This document shows, one piece after another, positions 41,471-52,281 of a stretch of DNA of 64,000 nucleotides. The translations under genes and the position numbers were made by a program. A model generated the notes under the pieces. That model did no database searches, had not been told where the DNA came from, and was given only the letters and a program-made list of their open reading frames with translations. The first letter of the stretch is position 1, and each line of letters opens with the position of its first letter. The stretch covers positions 124,001-188,000 of the forward strand of contig JAAEAF010000254.1 in assembly GCA_011037195.1 (NCBI GenBank), given 5' to 3'. Source of the DNA: Triatoma infestans (lineage: Eukaryota > Arthropoda > Insecta > Hemiptera > Reduviidae).

Positions 41471-42015
41471 CAGAATCCGCCAAAAATCAACAAAAATGTT
41501 CCTACTAAAATACCCTCTCTCTCACACCTATACAAAAAACAAATTGAGGAAAAGACAGAGAGGGAGAGACTAATCGCTGAAACTTTGTCTCCGTATTCAG
41601 TGATATTACAGTACAATAAATTAGAACATTTGACACGATCACCATACAAATATGTATTGCTTAGCATTACCAATATATATTGTAGGCTATATCCAAACAA
41701 TGCTGCATATTAGGATATTAAAAACACGCATGCACTCAATGTCACTTAGTACACTAGTCTAAATAAATGTGATATTTGTAACATAGATAACCATGATCAT
41801 TAATTAAATATTGTCTTATTTAAAGATTGATAAATTTATTTAAATTTCTATTTTAATGGACATTCAGTTCTATTATTTATTACTAATAAGAACTCAATGC
41901 ACAAAAATTTAATTTTAATGACTGAAGAAAATGGAATAAAACGTAAGATTGAATATCCGCAATTGGTCCATAATGCTGGGTAACATCTATGACTTCATCC
42001 GTCGTAGCATGCTTC
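41471..42015. other. AT-rich spacer
   Basis: No gene or clear repeat recognised. Confidence 0.4.
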
Positions 42016-42160
42016 ATGATTTTGGTTCTGACCGGTTTCAGATTCTCATCCATCGTCAGGTTTGCATAAATTCGTGTAGAGAAATCATATCTATCATATT
42101 TTTATGTCACAAACGACAACGGTTGATTGTTTGTGGGGAGGTTATAAGGTTACAGAAGTA
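42016..42160 (-). mobile_element. Penelope-like terminus with hammerhead-like core
   Basis: On the minus strand, CTGACGA (42053-42059), a GGAT-GAGA-ATCT stem-loop (last pair G-T), GAAAC and CGGTC (42030-42039). The palindrome CCGG stands where hammerhead stem III would be. The flanking GGGAGGTTATAAGGTTA (about 42138) is shared with 19950-19970. It belongs to the same unit as the arms of the inverted repeat at 19831-21297. Confidence 0.6.
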
Positions 42161-43590
42161 TATATATCGCGTGTATTACAGCAGGAATGGATGAGCACAA
42201 ATTATGGTTAAAATTTAACTATAAGTTTAATAAACAACGTCCATTAAAAAGCAATTTCATAAAACCAAAAGACTTAATCAACATTAAATAGTAATTTGAA
42301 AACATAATAAAAATTATATATCACAAATTGCCCAAAGAATTCCAAAAACAAGTTTAGTTAAAAATTAGATAGCACCCTAAAACCCTCTAAAATCTGAACT
42401 TTCAACAGGTACCTAAACAAGTAAATTAGTTACTAATTTGAAAAATCTGGCGTGAAACACTCGACATTCTCTCACTACACTTAATACAATTATAAAATTG
42501 ACAAACAAGGTCTTTAAACAGGAAATTTGTATCCAATTGCCTTAACAATATAGAGGTGGTAGGGGTATAAGAATAGATTAGGTTGACTTTATATTCAAAA
42601 GAAAATTAGGTGATAAAGTTAAACCAAAATATTCACATTGTATAATATAATGGAAAATAGACATAAAAAAACCTTACAAAAGAATTGAAATAAAGGCAAG
42701 AAGAGATGATCTGTAGAAGATAAGATCCGCGGAGAGAGAGGATCTTATAGTTTCTATATTATTTCCTATCTCTATTTATATTACTTCCTGTCTGCAATAA
42801 TTGGTTAAATTGAATGGCTTACTTCCATTATTTAAGTATACACCTCTTAAATTTTTTTAACCCAAAGCCACAATTCATGCCTATAAAGTGCACAAAATCT
42901 ACGACCACACAGCAGACTGATTGTAGGGCTTCCAGCTTAAATGAGTTAACTGACATCATATTTGGAAAAACCAACTGACATATCTACTGCATGTCATAAA
43001 TATGATGAGGCATTTTGTAATCCGACACTTTATATATTGTGCATCTAAGTGCTAGCTGCCTCAATACGACCTGCCTTATAATGCTCATCTAGTGATGTCA
43101 GTAATTTAGTTATTCCATTCATCTATTTTGAAGATACAAATAAATATAAATCAGGATTATTCACTAAAGTTTCGTCACTGAACAAAAAGAAGTTATACTT
43201 GATAATTAAGTGTGTACCTTCGATCTATGTCCATAAACAAGAATTTTTTACAGCCGGCTTAAAAAACTAGTAGGGAGATGGCGACAAGTGCATAATGTAT
43301 TTAGGGAATTATTCAGAAAAATAGGTAAACAGCAAGATTCATTATTTACAACTACAATAAGCTATGGTAAACATATAGTCTCTTCTTATTGAATGATCGC
43401 CATATACACAACTGCAAAGAAAATGTGTGTTTGCTGAGAGAGACTGGAGTATACGGATCAAGAACCAATTGAATTAAATTTCTTATCATCGGAATCAGAA
43501 GATTGTGACTTACCCCATATCGTCAGGACTCCAATAAAACCTCACCTTATAGACAATCAGTTCGAAAATGGTTTGGAAGAAAAACACTTG
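42161..43590. other. AT-rich spacer
   Basis: Short open frames only, with no recognised motif or repeat. It contains GAGAGAGAGGATC at 42734. Confidence 0.4.
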
Positions 43591-43594
43591 GTCT

Positions 43595-43800
43595 TCCATG
43601 TTGAAACCGCGTCAGTGGTTTGCTAGAAACCGACGTTTCCCCATATTGCAATGAGCTTCTTCAGGTCGTTACACCTAGAAAGCTAATGGAGCAAAATCAA
43701 CCCCATTATCTTTCAAGAAGTAACGACCCTGAAGAGGCTGATTGCAATATGGGCGATAATTTGGTTTGTACCAAACCACTGACGCGGGAAATGTGTAACA
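43595..43800. mobile_element. Inverted pair of Penelope-like termini
   Basis: A minus copy (43595-43670) and a plus copy (43720-43800) share CCACTGACGCGG, TTGCAATATGGG and GTAACGACC in opposite orientation. The minus copy has CTGAAGA (43658-43664), GAAAC (43635-43639) and GTC. In the plus copy GAAAC has decayed to GATAA (43753-43757), but stem I (ACC/GGT) still pairs. Both belong to the same subfamily as the fragment at 35371. Confidence 0.65.
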
Positions 43801-44330
43801 TTATAATAATGCATTACATTCTACTTTGAATATATAATATATAGCAAATGGAAATTTGTTGTAAACTATTGTATTACTGCAGAAAATATCAGAATAAAAC
43901 TATATGTCAACTATTACAATTTAAAAAAAATATGTGGCATATATATATATATATATGTCTCCTGCACTTTTCCTAAACAACATCACGATAAAACACGGTT
44001 TTCCCATCCGCTAACCTGGCTCCTTATTATTTCTTTAACACTTGTGTTAGTATATCACAAGTTAAACTATAGTTTTTAAGAAATTCAAAACGAAAAATTC
44101 TGTAAGTACCTACACTTCTTATGTTAGATGTCCATATTTTACAGTTTTATATACCACATATTTTTTAAATTTTAATAGTTGAGATGTAGTTTAATTTTGA
44201 TTTTTTTCTGCAATAATACGAGAGTTTACAACAAAGTTCAATTTGCCATATATAATATAAAATACTTTTATTTGTTAGTTTGTACTGTAATCTTTATGTT
44301 TATTTCCAATGTGCTTTATAAACTGTACAG
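43801..44330. other. AT-rich sequence leading to a Penelope-like terminus
   Basis: An (AT)n run lies at 43937-43956. The 3' part may be untranslated sequence of the Penelope-like copy that ends at 44410. No coding remnant was seen. Confidence 0.4.
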
Positions 44331-44410
44331 GACCTGAAGAAGGCAATAAATTTGCCGAAACGTCGGTGAAATTTGAAAAAAGTTTTAAGACCGAACCTCA
44401 ACAACCATTT
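44331..44410 (+). mobile_element. Penelope-like terminus with well-formed stem II
   Basis: CTGAAGA (44334-44340), one A, a perfect five-pair stem GGCAA/TTGCC with loop TAAAT (44342-44356), then GAAAC (44357-44361) and GTC (44362-44364). The stem I pairing is weak. The gypsy element begins 30 bases downstream of this fragment. Confidence 0.6.
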
Positions 44411-44441
44411 TACAATATCAACTGCAGCGGTCGTAACGAAC

Positions 44442-44603
44442 TGTTATTTAAGGTTGAATAAAAAATAAATAAGCTGAATGATTACAAAATGAGCTTTATT
44501 TGTTTACCACTTAACACATATCAAATATCAACTGTCAGCCCGCGCCAAGCCATGTAACTTTCACCACCTTCGTGCACTCTGGTAATAATAATGTATATTG
44601 CCT
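44442..44603 (-). repeat. gypsy 3' LTR (minus-strand element)
   Basis: Matches 52282-52422: TGTTATTT, GGTTGAATAAA, GCTGAATGATTACAAAATGA, CCGCGCCAAGCCATGTAAC and GTGCACTCTGGT. It has small insertions relative to the other LTR. The A/G-rich tract just inside it (minus strand, AAGAGAAAAAAAAAAATTGAG) is a good polypurine tract. Confidence 0.9.
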
Positions 44604-44679
44604 CAATTTTTTTTTTTCTCTTACAAACATAACCCTGACAAGAATTAGGAATATGTAAAAATTACATTATCTTTACGAA

Positions 44680-45140
44680 TTAAAACGATACAAAATCTGG
44701 CCATTGTTTTGTTTTTCTCTGGCGGCTTGATTGTCTGCGATTTTGAGCCTGGAATACAGTAGATTTGTTATGGTTTTTTAATGATAACTGCACTCTATAT
44801 TTTTTTAGAAAAAAAGAATTTCTAAGATATTCCTTGCCATTTTCCGTTCGAACCACATAAGAACGTGGAACATTTAAGACTTTTACTACAACTGCTTTTA
44901 TCCAAATATTTTGCATTTTCACCAAAACTTCCTCACCAATATGAGATACACTTCCCGTTTATGACTGAACCTATCATAGTACTTTTTTGTAACTCTTGAT
45001 TTTTAACCATTTGACTGTGAACACTAACTATTTTCGGTTGCAGCAGTGTTTTCTGAATGGGAAGCTTTGAACGCAATACTCTGCTTTGTAAGAGCTGTGC
45101 AGGTGAAACTCCCAGATTGGCTACTGGAAAATTCTATAAT
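44680..45140 (-). pseudogene. gypsy integrase/pol C-terminus
   Basis: On the minus strand 45140 to 44680: NLGVSPAQLLQSRVLRSKLP, the phrase behind the integrase core (usual form GxSPAQLLMxRxLR). After a frameshift, EEVLVKMQNIWIKAVVVKVL and RSYVVRTENGKEYLRN form the C-terminal barrel-like part. It ends shortly before the polypurine tract. A LINE tail inserted at 45140 separates it from the upstream part. Confidence 0.78.
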
Positions 45141-45466
45141 TTAATAATAATAATAATAATAATACTTTATTATGCTTGAAAATAAATACAAATGATAAAT
45201 AAAACAAAGTATTTTACGGCTTGGAATAATCCGTCAGCCGGGGTCGATATTACATGCATAAATTCATATGTACATAATAAGATAAAATAAGGCAAAAAAA
45301 AAAACAAGTGTGTAAACAGAAAAAGAAGTGGCATAAATAGAAAGAAAAAAAGAAATAACCAAAATAAAATAACTTTTGAGAACACAAAAATTATAGGTAA
45401 ATACCACAGTTTGGAAATTACATTCACTGTTTAGAAATTATATTATTAGGAATACATGTTTAGAAA

Positions 45467-45900
45467 TTAAATTCTTATATAACCTGATACCGATACGACC
45501 AGGCATGGCGAGCATTGAAAATCTTCCTCCCAAGAACTACAATGTAGGTATATTGGTATAATAAACAAATTAGGAGATAAAACTTTAATGCATATTAGAT
45601 GTTTATTATTAATTAGTGAGAAGTGAACTAAGTTTCTTGGTAGGCTAGACTTTATGCCAAGTAGCATACCACCCATTCTTCGCTCGACCACACCGTCAGT
45701 TTTACGCGTGAAACACAGACGAGATTAAATTCTGGAAAATATGTAGTATATGAACAAAAATTTTCTTCTATAAAAAATGTTCAGTGAAAACAAAGACATC
45801 AAATGACATGATACAATTTAAGAACTTAGAAACTGATGTATTATAGGCAATTACTGATAACAAATTAAACGATACACATGTAGAGGTTGTAGGCATGGTG
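45467..45900 (-). pseudogene. LINE endonuclease N-terminal fragment
   Basis: Minus strand: CIMSFDVFVFTEHFL (the usual form is YDVIxLTETWL), then RRMGGMLLGIKSSLPRNLVH (usual RGGGVLLAI) and ICIKVLSPNLFIIPIYLHCS. The catalytic glutamate (TEH) is present. The sequence breaks off near 45470 and passes into 3' untranslated sequence. Confidence 0.65.
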
Positions 45901-45913
45901 TTAGATGCCCGAC

Positions 45914-46852
45914 TCATGCAGGTGGATGAACAGCACTTGGAGCAGTGGAAGTAGACATTGTAAATACACTATTAGAGAAATGAACACTAGGTAAAGTATT
46001 AGACAAAACCTCTGTTATAAAGGATGTCACATCACTAGCAGTCACCTCATTTATTTTCTTCACTCCGTCATCACCGCCATACTTCAGACCTTGAACAGGA
46101 CACCATTCAAAACTATGTGATTTTACTGTGAGACGATCAACATTCACATAGACCTTTAAATGTGGGTTTCTTCGTTGAATTTCCTTTCTAATAAGCAACA
46201 GCTTAGAGCGCTTCTTCCTCACATTCTCCGAAAAATCACTACAAATTGCAAAACCTGTATTCTTTAAAATTTTAGACGCTCTCAAAATATTCAATTTATC
46301 TTGAAAACGGACAAATGTTGCTAATAAAGGTCTGTTCGCCGTCTCTCTTCTTCCTAAAGGACGAACATATACGAATTCGGCACTAATATCAACCTTCAGG
46401 ACATTGTTACAAAACTCAATCACAGTCTGATTTAAATTATCGTTTGTGTTAAACTTAATGCCTCTAAAAATCAAATTATTTCGACAAGATTTAGAATCTA
46501 ATATGTCCATAGTTTTATCTGTTTTCTTACATATCAACTTTAGAGATTGTATTTCGCATTTTAATTGACGATTTTCGTCCTTAAGTACACGATAATCCTC
46601 ATGAAGAATTTTAAATTCCTCTTTAGTTGCAAGAGAAGCAAGTTTTGAATCAAGCAATTTATTCATGACGTTAGTCATTGTTTCAACAAGTTGTGCGATT
46701 GTCGTATTGCTAATCTCTTGAATTGGGGCCATACTTTTTTCTGAAACTTCTGGCGAGCTTCTAGCTCTCTTTGTACGAGAAGTCGGTGAATTAACTGAGC
46801 CACTTTTAGAGGAAGAAGAATTGGCTGATTTTGGTGGCATGCAAGAAGACAA
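45914..46852 (-). CDS. LINE ORF1 protein, 312-codon open frame
   Basis: The frame is intact. Residues 1-55 are serine/lysine-rich (SSSSKSGSVNSPTSRTKRAR). About 85-125 is a predicted coiled coil (ATKEEFKILHEDYRVLKDEN, then RQLKCEIQSLK). About 128-235 is an RRM-like fold with SCRNNLIFRGIKF, VYVRPLGRRETANRPLLATF and RASKILKNTGFAICSDFSEN. A C-terminal domain with RKKRSKLLLIRKEIQRRNPH follows. This is the plan of L1-type ORF1 RNA-binding chaperones, also found in several insect LINE clades. An upstream in-frame ATG choice (46852 or a few codons in) cannot be decided. Confidence 0.75.
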   Translation of the reverse strand: MSSCMPPKSANSSSSKSGSVNSPTSRTKRARSSPEVSEKSMAPIQEISNTTIAQLVETMTNVMNKLLDSKLASLATKEEFKILHEDYRVLKDENRQLKCEIQSLKLICKKTDKTMDILDSKSCRNNLIFRGIKFNTNDNLNQTVIEFCNNVLKVDISAEFVYVRPLGRRETANRPLLATFVRFQDKLNILRASKILKNTGFAICSDFSENVRKKRSKLLLIRKEIQRRNPHLKVYVNVDRLTVKSHSFEWCPVQGLKYGGDDGVKKINEVTASDVTSFITEVLSNTLPSVHFSNSVFTMSTSTAPSAVHPPA

Positions 46853-47199
46853 TATTTACGTCCAAAGCAAAATATATGCACAGCTTACAAATGCAAAATT
46901 AAATTTAATGAAAAAAGCCAAGAAGTAAAGAAATTGAAATGATGAAATTTCTGTATGTTCGAATTAAATATAAGGTGAAGAGAGAAGAGAAAGAGAAAGA
47001 ATTCTCTTTTCCAATCGAGAACCTTCACTTAAATTAATGTTTGAAAATCTTAATTCAATAATTTATTCTTACAATAATAGACTGTGCAACGTACCCATAC
47101 TGTTGTATTTATCCCGATGAACAATGCAAATGAATGCTACCTTTTAAATTAATTGTAGTTGCAACGCATGCGCATATAAATGGCATCAAAATGGCGCAA

Positions 47200-49609
47200 A
47201 ATCATGTGCCTAACAGTAAAGTGACAGCCCCTGACTTCAATCCACTTGTTACTCCGTGTTTGCGCACTTGTATTTACTTTCAATTTTAGTTTTTTTTTAT
47301 TTATTCCTACAGAAGCAGGTATGTTAGTTATTAATTATTGCTTTAAATGTTATTAATATTTAACCCTATTATTTTAGAATGAATAACCAAGTACAGACTG
47401 AAAAATACAAAAACTTATCATTATCACAGTGAATGGGAAGAAGATTATTTCTTTACTATGATGAAAGATAAATGTGTGTGTTTTATTTGCAATGCAACAG
47501 TAGCTCTGCTTAAGAAAGCAAACGTTGAAAGACATTTTCTAACAGTTCATAAAAACTATGAAGAAGATTATCCACGTAGTACTGGCCAAAATGACGGAAA
47601 AACTGAAGGCACAATTAACTGCGCCACGAAATAGTTTTTTCAAATACAACACGAACTCGAAGACTGCTACGATTGCCTCATTCAAAGTTGCGGATACTTT
47701 AATTAAAGATAATAAACCGTTTCAAGATGGGGATGTATGGAAGGAGGCTTTTATTAAAGCTGATGAAGTGTTGTTTCAAAATTTTAAAAATAAATCGGAA
47801 ATAATGGCATCCATCAAAAGTATGTCGTTATCGCGAAATACAGTTATGCGTAGAACAGAAGGAATTAGCCAAAATCTTAAAGATATTTTACATGAAAACA
47901 TGAATAAATGCATTGTATAATCACTACAGTTTGTCGAATCTACTGACTATATCGGCACTGCACAATTATGTGTTTTTAAAATTCGAATGGTTTTCGATGA
48001 TATGTCGGCCACAGAAGAATTACTAACTATTATTCCAATGCATGAACGCACAAGAAGTCAGGATATCTTCGATTTATTTAAAAATTATTCGTATTATTTA
48101 ATTATTATACGCACGTACAAATATTCCAATTTGCAAGTTGGTATCAATAACCACTGATGGGGCTCCGGCAATGATCGGTAATAAAAGTGGCTTCGTTGCT
48201 CTATGTAAAGGTGATGATGACATTCCAAATTTTATGGATTATCACTGTATTATACATACTCAAGTGCTATGTTCAAAAGTATTGAAATTCGATCAAGTTA
48301 TGGATGTTGCATTTAAAATAGTAAATTCCAAAAGATCTAAAAGTTTGTCACGTCGTCAGTTTCGCGAATTGCTGAAAGAATGCGGCGATGAACACAGTGA
48401 ACTGTTACTACATACTGACGTAAGATGGTTAAGTCGTGCTACATTTTTAACCAGATTTAGAGAACTTCTGCCACAAATATGCTCATATTTACAAACTAAA
48501 GGTGATTCATATCCACAATTAACTGATCAAGAATGGCTTCTTGATCTTGCTTTTTTTCTGCGATGTTACTGAAAAATTACACCAATTAAATCTGCAACTA
48601 AAGGGTAAAGTTAAAACAATAATAGATATGATAATCATTTTGAAGTCATTTAAAGAGAAACTAAATATGCTTGCAATGCAATTAAAACGTCGTGATTTAA
48701 AGCATTATCAAAATCTGGCTGATGAGACTAAAAATAAAAAGAATCTTACTTACAACAAATATGCCGATATTATTGCACTGCTTCTAAAAGAATTCGGAAG
48801 ATTTCTAACATTAAGTGAACTTGAAAATATTGCAAGTTTTTTGTCTTGCCCATTTAATGACAACATCGATGTTGAAAGTGTAGCTCAGAAACTAAACAAC
48901 TTTCTCGGTATTACAAATTTAGCAGGCTTGGAAGAAGAAATAATAAATATTAAATGCGACATAAATCTTAAGTCACTGGTTTCAGATTGTAATTTTTGGA
49001 AACTGAAAAATAAAGATAAATATCCAAATATTTGGACAATTGTTGCACGTTTCAATGCCTTCTTTGGATCAACATATTTATGTGAATCCGCTTTTTCATT
49101 TATGAATGCGATCAAGACAAAACATCGATCTCAATTAACAGATCAACATTTGGAATCATGTTTGAGAATTGCCTTAAGTTCATATGAGCCAAATTTTGAA
49201 AAGCTTGCGGCACTTATGCAATGTCAGGTTTCGTCCAATTAAACATTTTTATTCATTTGCTTATTTACAGCGTATTTTTTTTAAATTAATAAGTATTTCA
49301 TCTCAAAAAATAAAAAAATTATAATTATTATTTTCTTCTTTATTGGCTAAAAATGTTTGTGCATTTATTTCTTTACATTGTATTTTTTTAAATTTAATAA
49401 ATATTATTGTGCTTCACAAAATAAAAAAAATGTTGTTTTCTTTATTTGCCATAATATTTTTTTAATTGAAATTCTTGTTAATTATTTATTAAAATATCTA
49501 TGAAAAATTTGAAAAATCCTAAAATTGTTTGCCCATATTCATAAGTCGTCCGCAGATTATGTTTTACAGGATAAGTAGCCCCTAAGGGATAAAAGTTTGG
49601 CCACACCTG
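47200..49609 (+). mobile_element. hAT transposon with BED-finger transposase (ZBED5/SCAND3-like)
   Basis: The transposase region is 47380-49242. The right end is AAAAGTTTGGCCACACCTGG (49590-49609), a hAT-type terminal sequence (C(A/C)GG...GGCCAAACTTTT on the other strand). It lies next to gypsy RNase H sequence. A matching left terminal repeat is not visible near 47000-47300, so the left end is probably deleted. About 350 bp of AT-rich 3' untranslated sequence lies between 49243 and the right end. Confidence 0.8.
47380..49242 (+). pseudogene. hAT transposase, BED finger to dimerisation domain
   Basis: The BED finger is at 47430-47575: SEWEEDYFFTMMKDKCVCFI, then C and a final ERHFLTVHKNY (CxxC...HxxxxH). 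The frame 47558-47920 follows. The catalytic region has ESTDYIGTAQLC at about 47935, and TTDGAPAMIGNKSGFVAL and DVRWLSRATFLTRFRELLP in 48138-48572. Frame 48541-49242 ends in the hAT dimerisation domain (YPNIWTIVARFNAFFGSTYL, CESAFSFMNAIKTKHRSQLT). Four frames, shifted at about 47430, 47920-48138 and 48560, show inactivation by small changes. The domains are otherwise complete, so it is moderately young. Cellular genes such as ZBED5 and GTF2IRD2 carry domesticated relatives. Confidence 0.88.
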
Positions 49610-49830
49610 GTATAGAATGTGACCTGAGGATGACCAAATATGTAATTGTGCAACTTTTCGCAGGCAAATAATATTGCATTATACTCTTTTTCAATCTGTG
49701 CCCAATTCTGTTGATTACTTGCCAATGAGCGTGATTCATAGCATACTGGTTTGCCATTTTGAAAAAGGGCAAACCCCAGAGCCTCTTTTGATGCATCACA
49801 CTCAATGACCACAGGGAGACTCAGATCAAA
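49610..49830 (-). pseudogene. gypsy RNase H domain, cut by hAT insertion
   Basis: VIECDASKEALGFALFQNGK contains the DAS catalytic motif, followed by YESRSLASNQQNWAQIEKEY and FACEKLHNYIFGHPQVTFYT. The gypsy sequence ends exactly where the hAT terminal sequence starts (49609/49610). The rest of RNase H and the integrase zinc domain are not found on the other side of the hAT. Confidence 0.88.
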
Positions 49831-50068
49831 ATTTGTTGGTGGTTAGTTAATGGTTCTTTCACATATGATGGATTTTAAATTTTAGTGCTGCAGTATGGTA
49901 GTTGGTCCAATAAAATTCGCAATCTTTTTTTAATAGGGCTCTTCTACAAGGTGCAATTAAATCTGAAAATTTGGGACAAACGCTCTTAAATAGTTCAAAA
50001 ACCCAATTACTTGTAATTCAGCCTTGTTCGAAGGAATTTTAAGATTTTGGACTGCTAGAATTCTTTCG

Positions 50069-50686
50069 CTATCTGGGAGACGTGCCATTTTTATTAAAAA
50101 CAAATCCTATGAATTTACTTTCATCTTGAAAATATTTTAATTTTGTGGGATTGAACTTGATGTTATATAACGATGCTCGCTGCATAATTTTGTCAGCAAT
50201 ATCCATAAGCTCTGCCTGATTATCAGCGGCCGCAAGAATATCATCAAAGTAAATTGTGACACCCTCAATATCCCAAAAATACTTTTCATTTAATTTCATG
50301 AGCAATTCTGGTGCTACATTCAAGCCAAATGGCAACCTTAAAAATCGATAATTCCCAAAACATGTACTGAATGTACATAATTTACTAGAGGCTTCACTTA
50401 ATTTAACATGGTAAAAACCATCTTTCAAGTCAAAGAGGCAAAAATATTTTTTACCAGCCAACTTTGGAGTAATCTCCTCCAATGTTGAAATTGGATAGGT
50501 TTCATGAACGAGCCACTTGTTCAGCTCATCAGGATCCAAACACAACCGCAATGTGATGTCTTTTTTTTTTGTACTAAAAACTAAATTGCTCGCCCATTCA
50601 GATGGTTCATCTACTGCCTTAATAACTTCTCTTTTAACTAAAGTGTCTAATGTTTGTTTTAATTGTGATCTCAAACTAAGCGGCAC
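50069..50686 (-). pseudogene. gypsy reverse transcriptase
   Basis: This 205-codon open frame shows all RT blocks: LDTLVKREVIKAVDEPSEWA, RLCLDPDELNKWL, YFCLFDLKDGFYHVKL, FLRLPFGLNVAPELLMK and VTIYFDDILA (YFDD near 50240). The catalytic aspartates are intact. The usual SPE in FGLxxAPE is kept as APE. It ends at a stop near 50069, while the family would continue into RNase H, which follows at 49812 after a short decayed gap. Confidence 0.9.
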
Positions 50687-50719
50687 TTTGCGAGCCGGTT
50701 TTGTATATTATTATTAATT

Positions 50720-52220
50720 TGTATATTTTGTATAATTTGTGTATTAATCTGTAGCTCCTTAAACCATGAATTAAGACCCCCATTATTATTTCTTGATGCA
50801 TTTATAGAATCAATTAGTAAAGACCCAATTTCGTGGTTACTATCCGATTGAAGTACGAGCTCATTAGCATTTTTACTTTTTTAATGATTTTTTCGACAGC
50901 ATTTTGAGAAGTGATGCAAAGCACCACAAGAATTACAAGACTTGCAAATTGCTGGGCATTTCTTAATTCTATGGCTTAATGAGCAGTTGTTACAATTATT
51001 TATCATTTTATCATTAAAAGAGCCACATTTTTGAAGCCATCTACTTCTCCCAGTTATGCCTTTGAGGTCATCAATTTTCTGGAAACCCTCTTCCTGCTGT
51101 CGTATTTCTTTCCGACTTTTTTCACCAGCTTCAAAGGCGTGGCAGAACGATACTGTTTTTGCTAAGTCAGCGTTGGCTCGAAGGAGTTTCTCCTGAAGTT
51201 CAGAGCTGTGAACGCTGTAGTGGAAGAAAGAAATGAGAGAAATTAAGAATTTTGAAAATAGTTTAGTGAAATAATTTTGTTAATTTTAGCTAATTCAAGC
51301 AGTGTATTTTAGTGAAGGGAAAAGAGCCAGCTACTATAATTTAGGTCAATTGTACTAAAGAGACAAAGGGACAAGTAACAGTTAGGATAAGACAATACAC
51401 TCCCTCCAGACACACCAGCATTATTTGAAAAGATTTGTACTAACAAGAGAAGGCATTCTTTCAAGAGAGTCTGCATTCTGCTTTCAAACAAGAACAGTCT
51501 GAAACGGACATTCAATCTGAACACTTCAGGAATCGCTATTTTAGCATTTGGTCCAGTCACAAATTAAAACATAAGAGATTTGCACTTAATCTAGTTAAAT
51601 AATTGATTTATAAACATAATAGTTGTGATATTATAAAAGTATTTTACTTGGAGAATAATATATTTATTTCAAAACAGTGGTGATCTTTTACTTATTTCTA
51701 ATCCTTCTCTCTCTTTCTCAAACTTACACACCCTTTACAAAACCGGTCGTGCTACACAAACTACAACTACAAGCTACTACTACAACACATCACACCAATT
51801 ACATTTCAACGCCTAATACGATTTGTGTTCTTAGAATCTTCTCTTCGGCTTCTCCAAACTCACACTCCACAACCAAGTTTTTGAGGTCCCTATAGAATTG
51901 ATCAAATGGTTCCTGAGATCGTTGATATCTTTAAAGAATTTAAAATGATTCATGACCTCATTTCGATCAGGTATAATTTCTGCTTCCAATGCAGCTAATA
52001 AAGATTTAACTGTTCATCGATTATTCGTATTGGTTGGTATTCTTTCAATTACTCTTCTGGCGTCAGGGCCAATTAAATTTAGCAAGCGAGCAACCTGTAC
52101 CTCAGTGGTTTTCTTTGTAGTTTCAGTTGCCATAAAATATATTTCTAACTCATTTTTGAAAGTTTTAAAATTCCTAGTACATCTCCATCGAGTCGAAGTT
52201 CCTTTGGTTTGTTGAAACAA
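50720..52220 (-). pseudogene. gypsy gag with zinc knuckles, split by a solo LTR
   Basis: The start is probably ATG at 52220. The frame 52014-52220 has FKTFKNELEIYFMATETTKK and VARLLNLIGPDA, the beginning of a gypsy-type gag. The capsid part continues around 51815-51960 (FYRDLKNLVVECEFGE, then ILRTQIVLGV). After the solo LTR it resumes at about 51215 (HSSELQEKLLRANADLAK) and reaches knuckles at 50900-51010 (CNNCSLSHRIKKCPAICKSC). Protease motifs are not visible. Confidence 0.8.
51212..51812. mobile_element. Solo LTR in gypsy gag, 4-bp duplication ACGC
   Basis: A 593-bp sequence (51216-51808) with TG...CA ends (TGTAGTGG...ACATTTCA) is flanked by ACGC at 51212-51215 and 51809-51812. Without it, the gag reading frame is continuous in phase. 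It has no coding potential and no second copy in the window. A 4-bp duplication fits a Ty3/gypsy-type LTR. Its orientation is unknown. Confidence 0.85.
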
Positions 52221-52266
52221 TCCATTTTTAATTTTTTTCTTTATAATACAGCTTGCTTTTAATTCA

Positions 52267-52281
52267 CTACCGACTGCGCCA
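52267..52281 (-). promoter_or_regulatory. gypsy primer binding site
   Basis: On the minus strand the sequence directly behind the 5' LTR is TGGCGCAGTCGGTAG. It begins with TGG, the complement of a tRNA CCA end. The same type of site is known in 17.6/297-type gypsy elements, where it pairs with serine tRNA. Its position at the exact LTR edge supports the LTR boundaries. Confidence 0.85.

Larger units (their letters stand above)
45140..46960 (-). mobile_element. LINE with L1-like ORF1 and partial endonuclease, internally deleted
   Basis: On the minus strand: ORF1 at 46852-45914, an endonuclease start at about 45890-45480, then directly a 3' untranslated region (GACCCCGGCTGACGGATTAT, AATAAAG near 45165) and an (ATT)n tail at 45140-45165. 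RT is missing. The element sits inside the gypsy integrase. The 5' limit near 46900-47150 is uncertain because the hAT begins there. Confidence 0.75.

Noticed and set aside
41416..41700. 94-codon minus-strand frame with hydrophobic stretches
   Set aside because: No motif, no flanking gene structure, and it overlaps diverged repeat sequence.
46860..47400. Left terminal inverted repeat of the hAT
   Set aside because: No sequence like CCAGGTGTGGCCAAAC could be seen here. The end is probably deleted.
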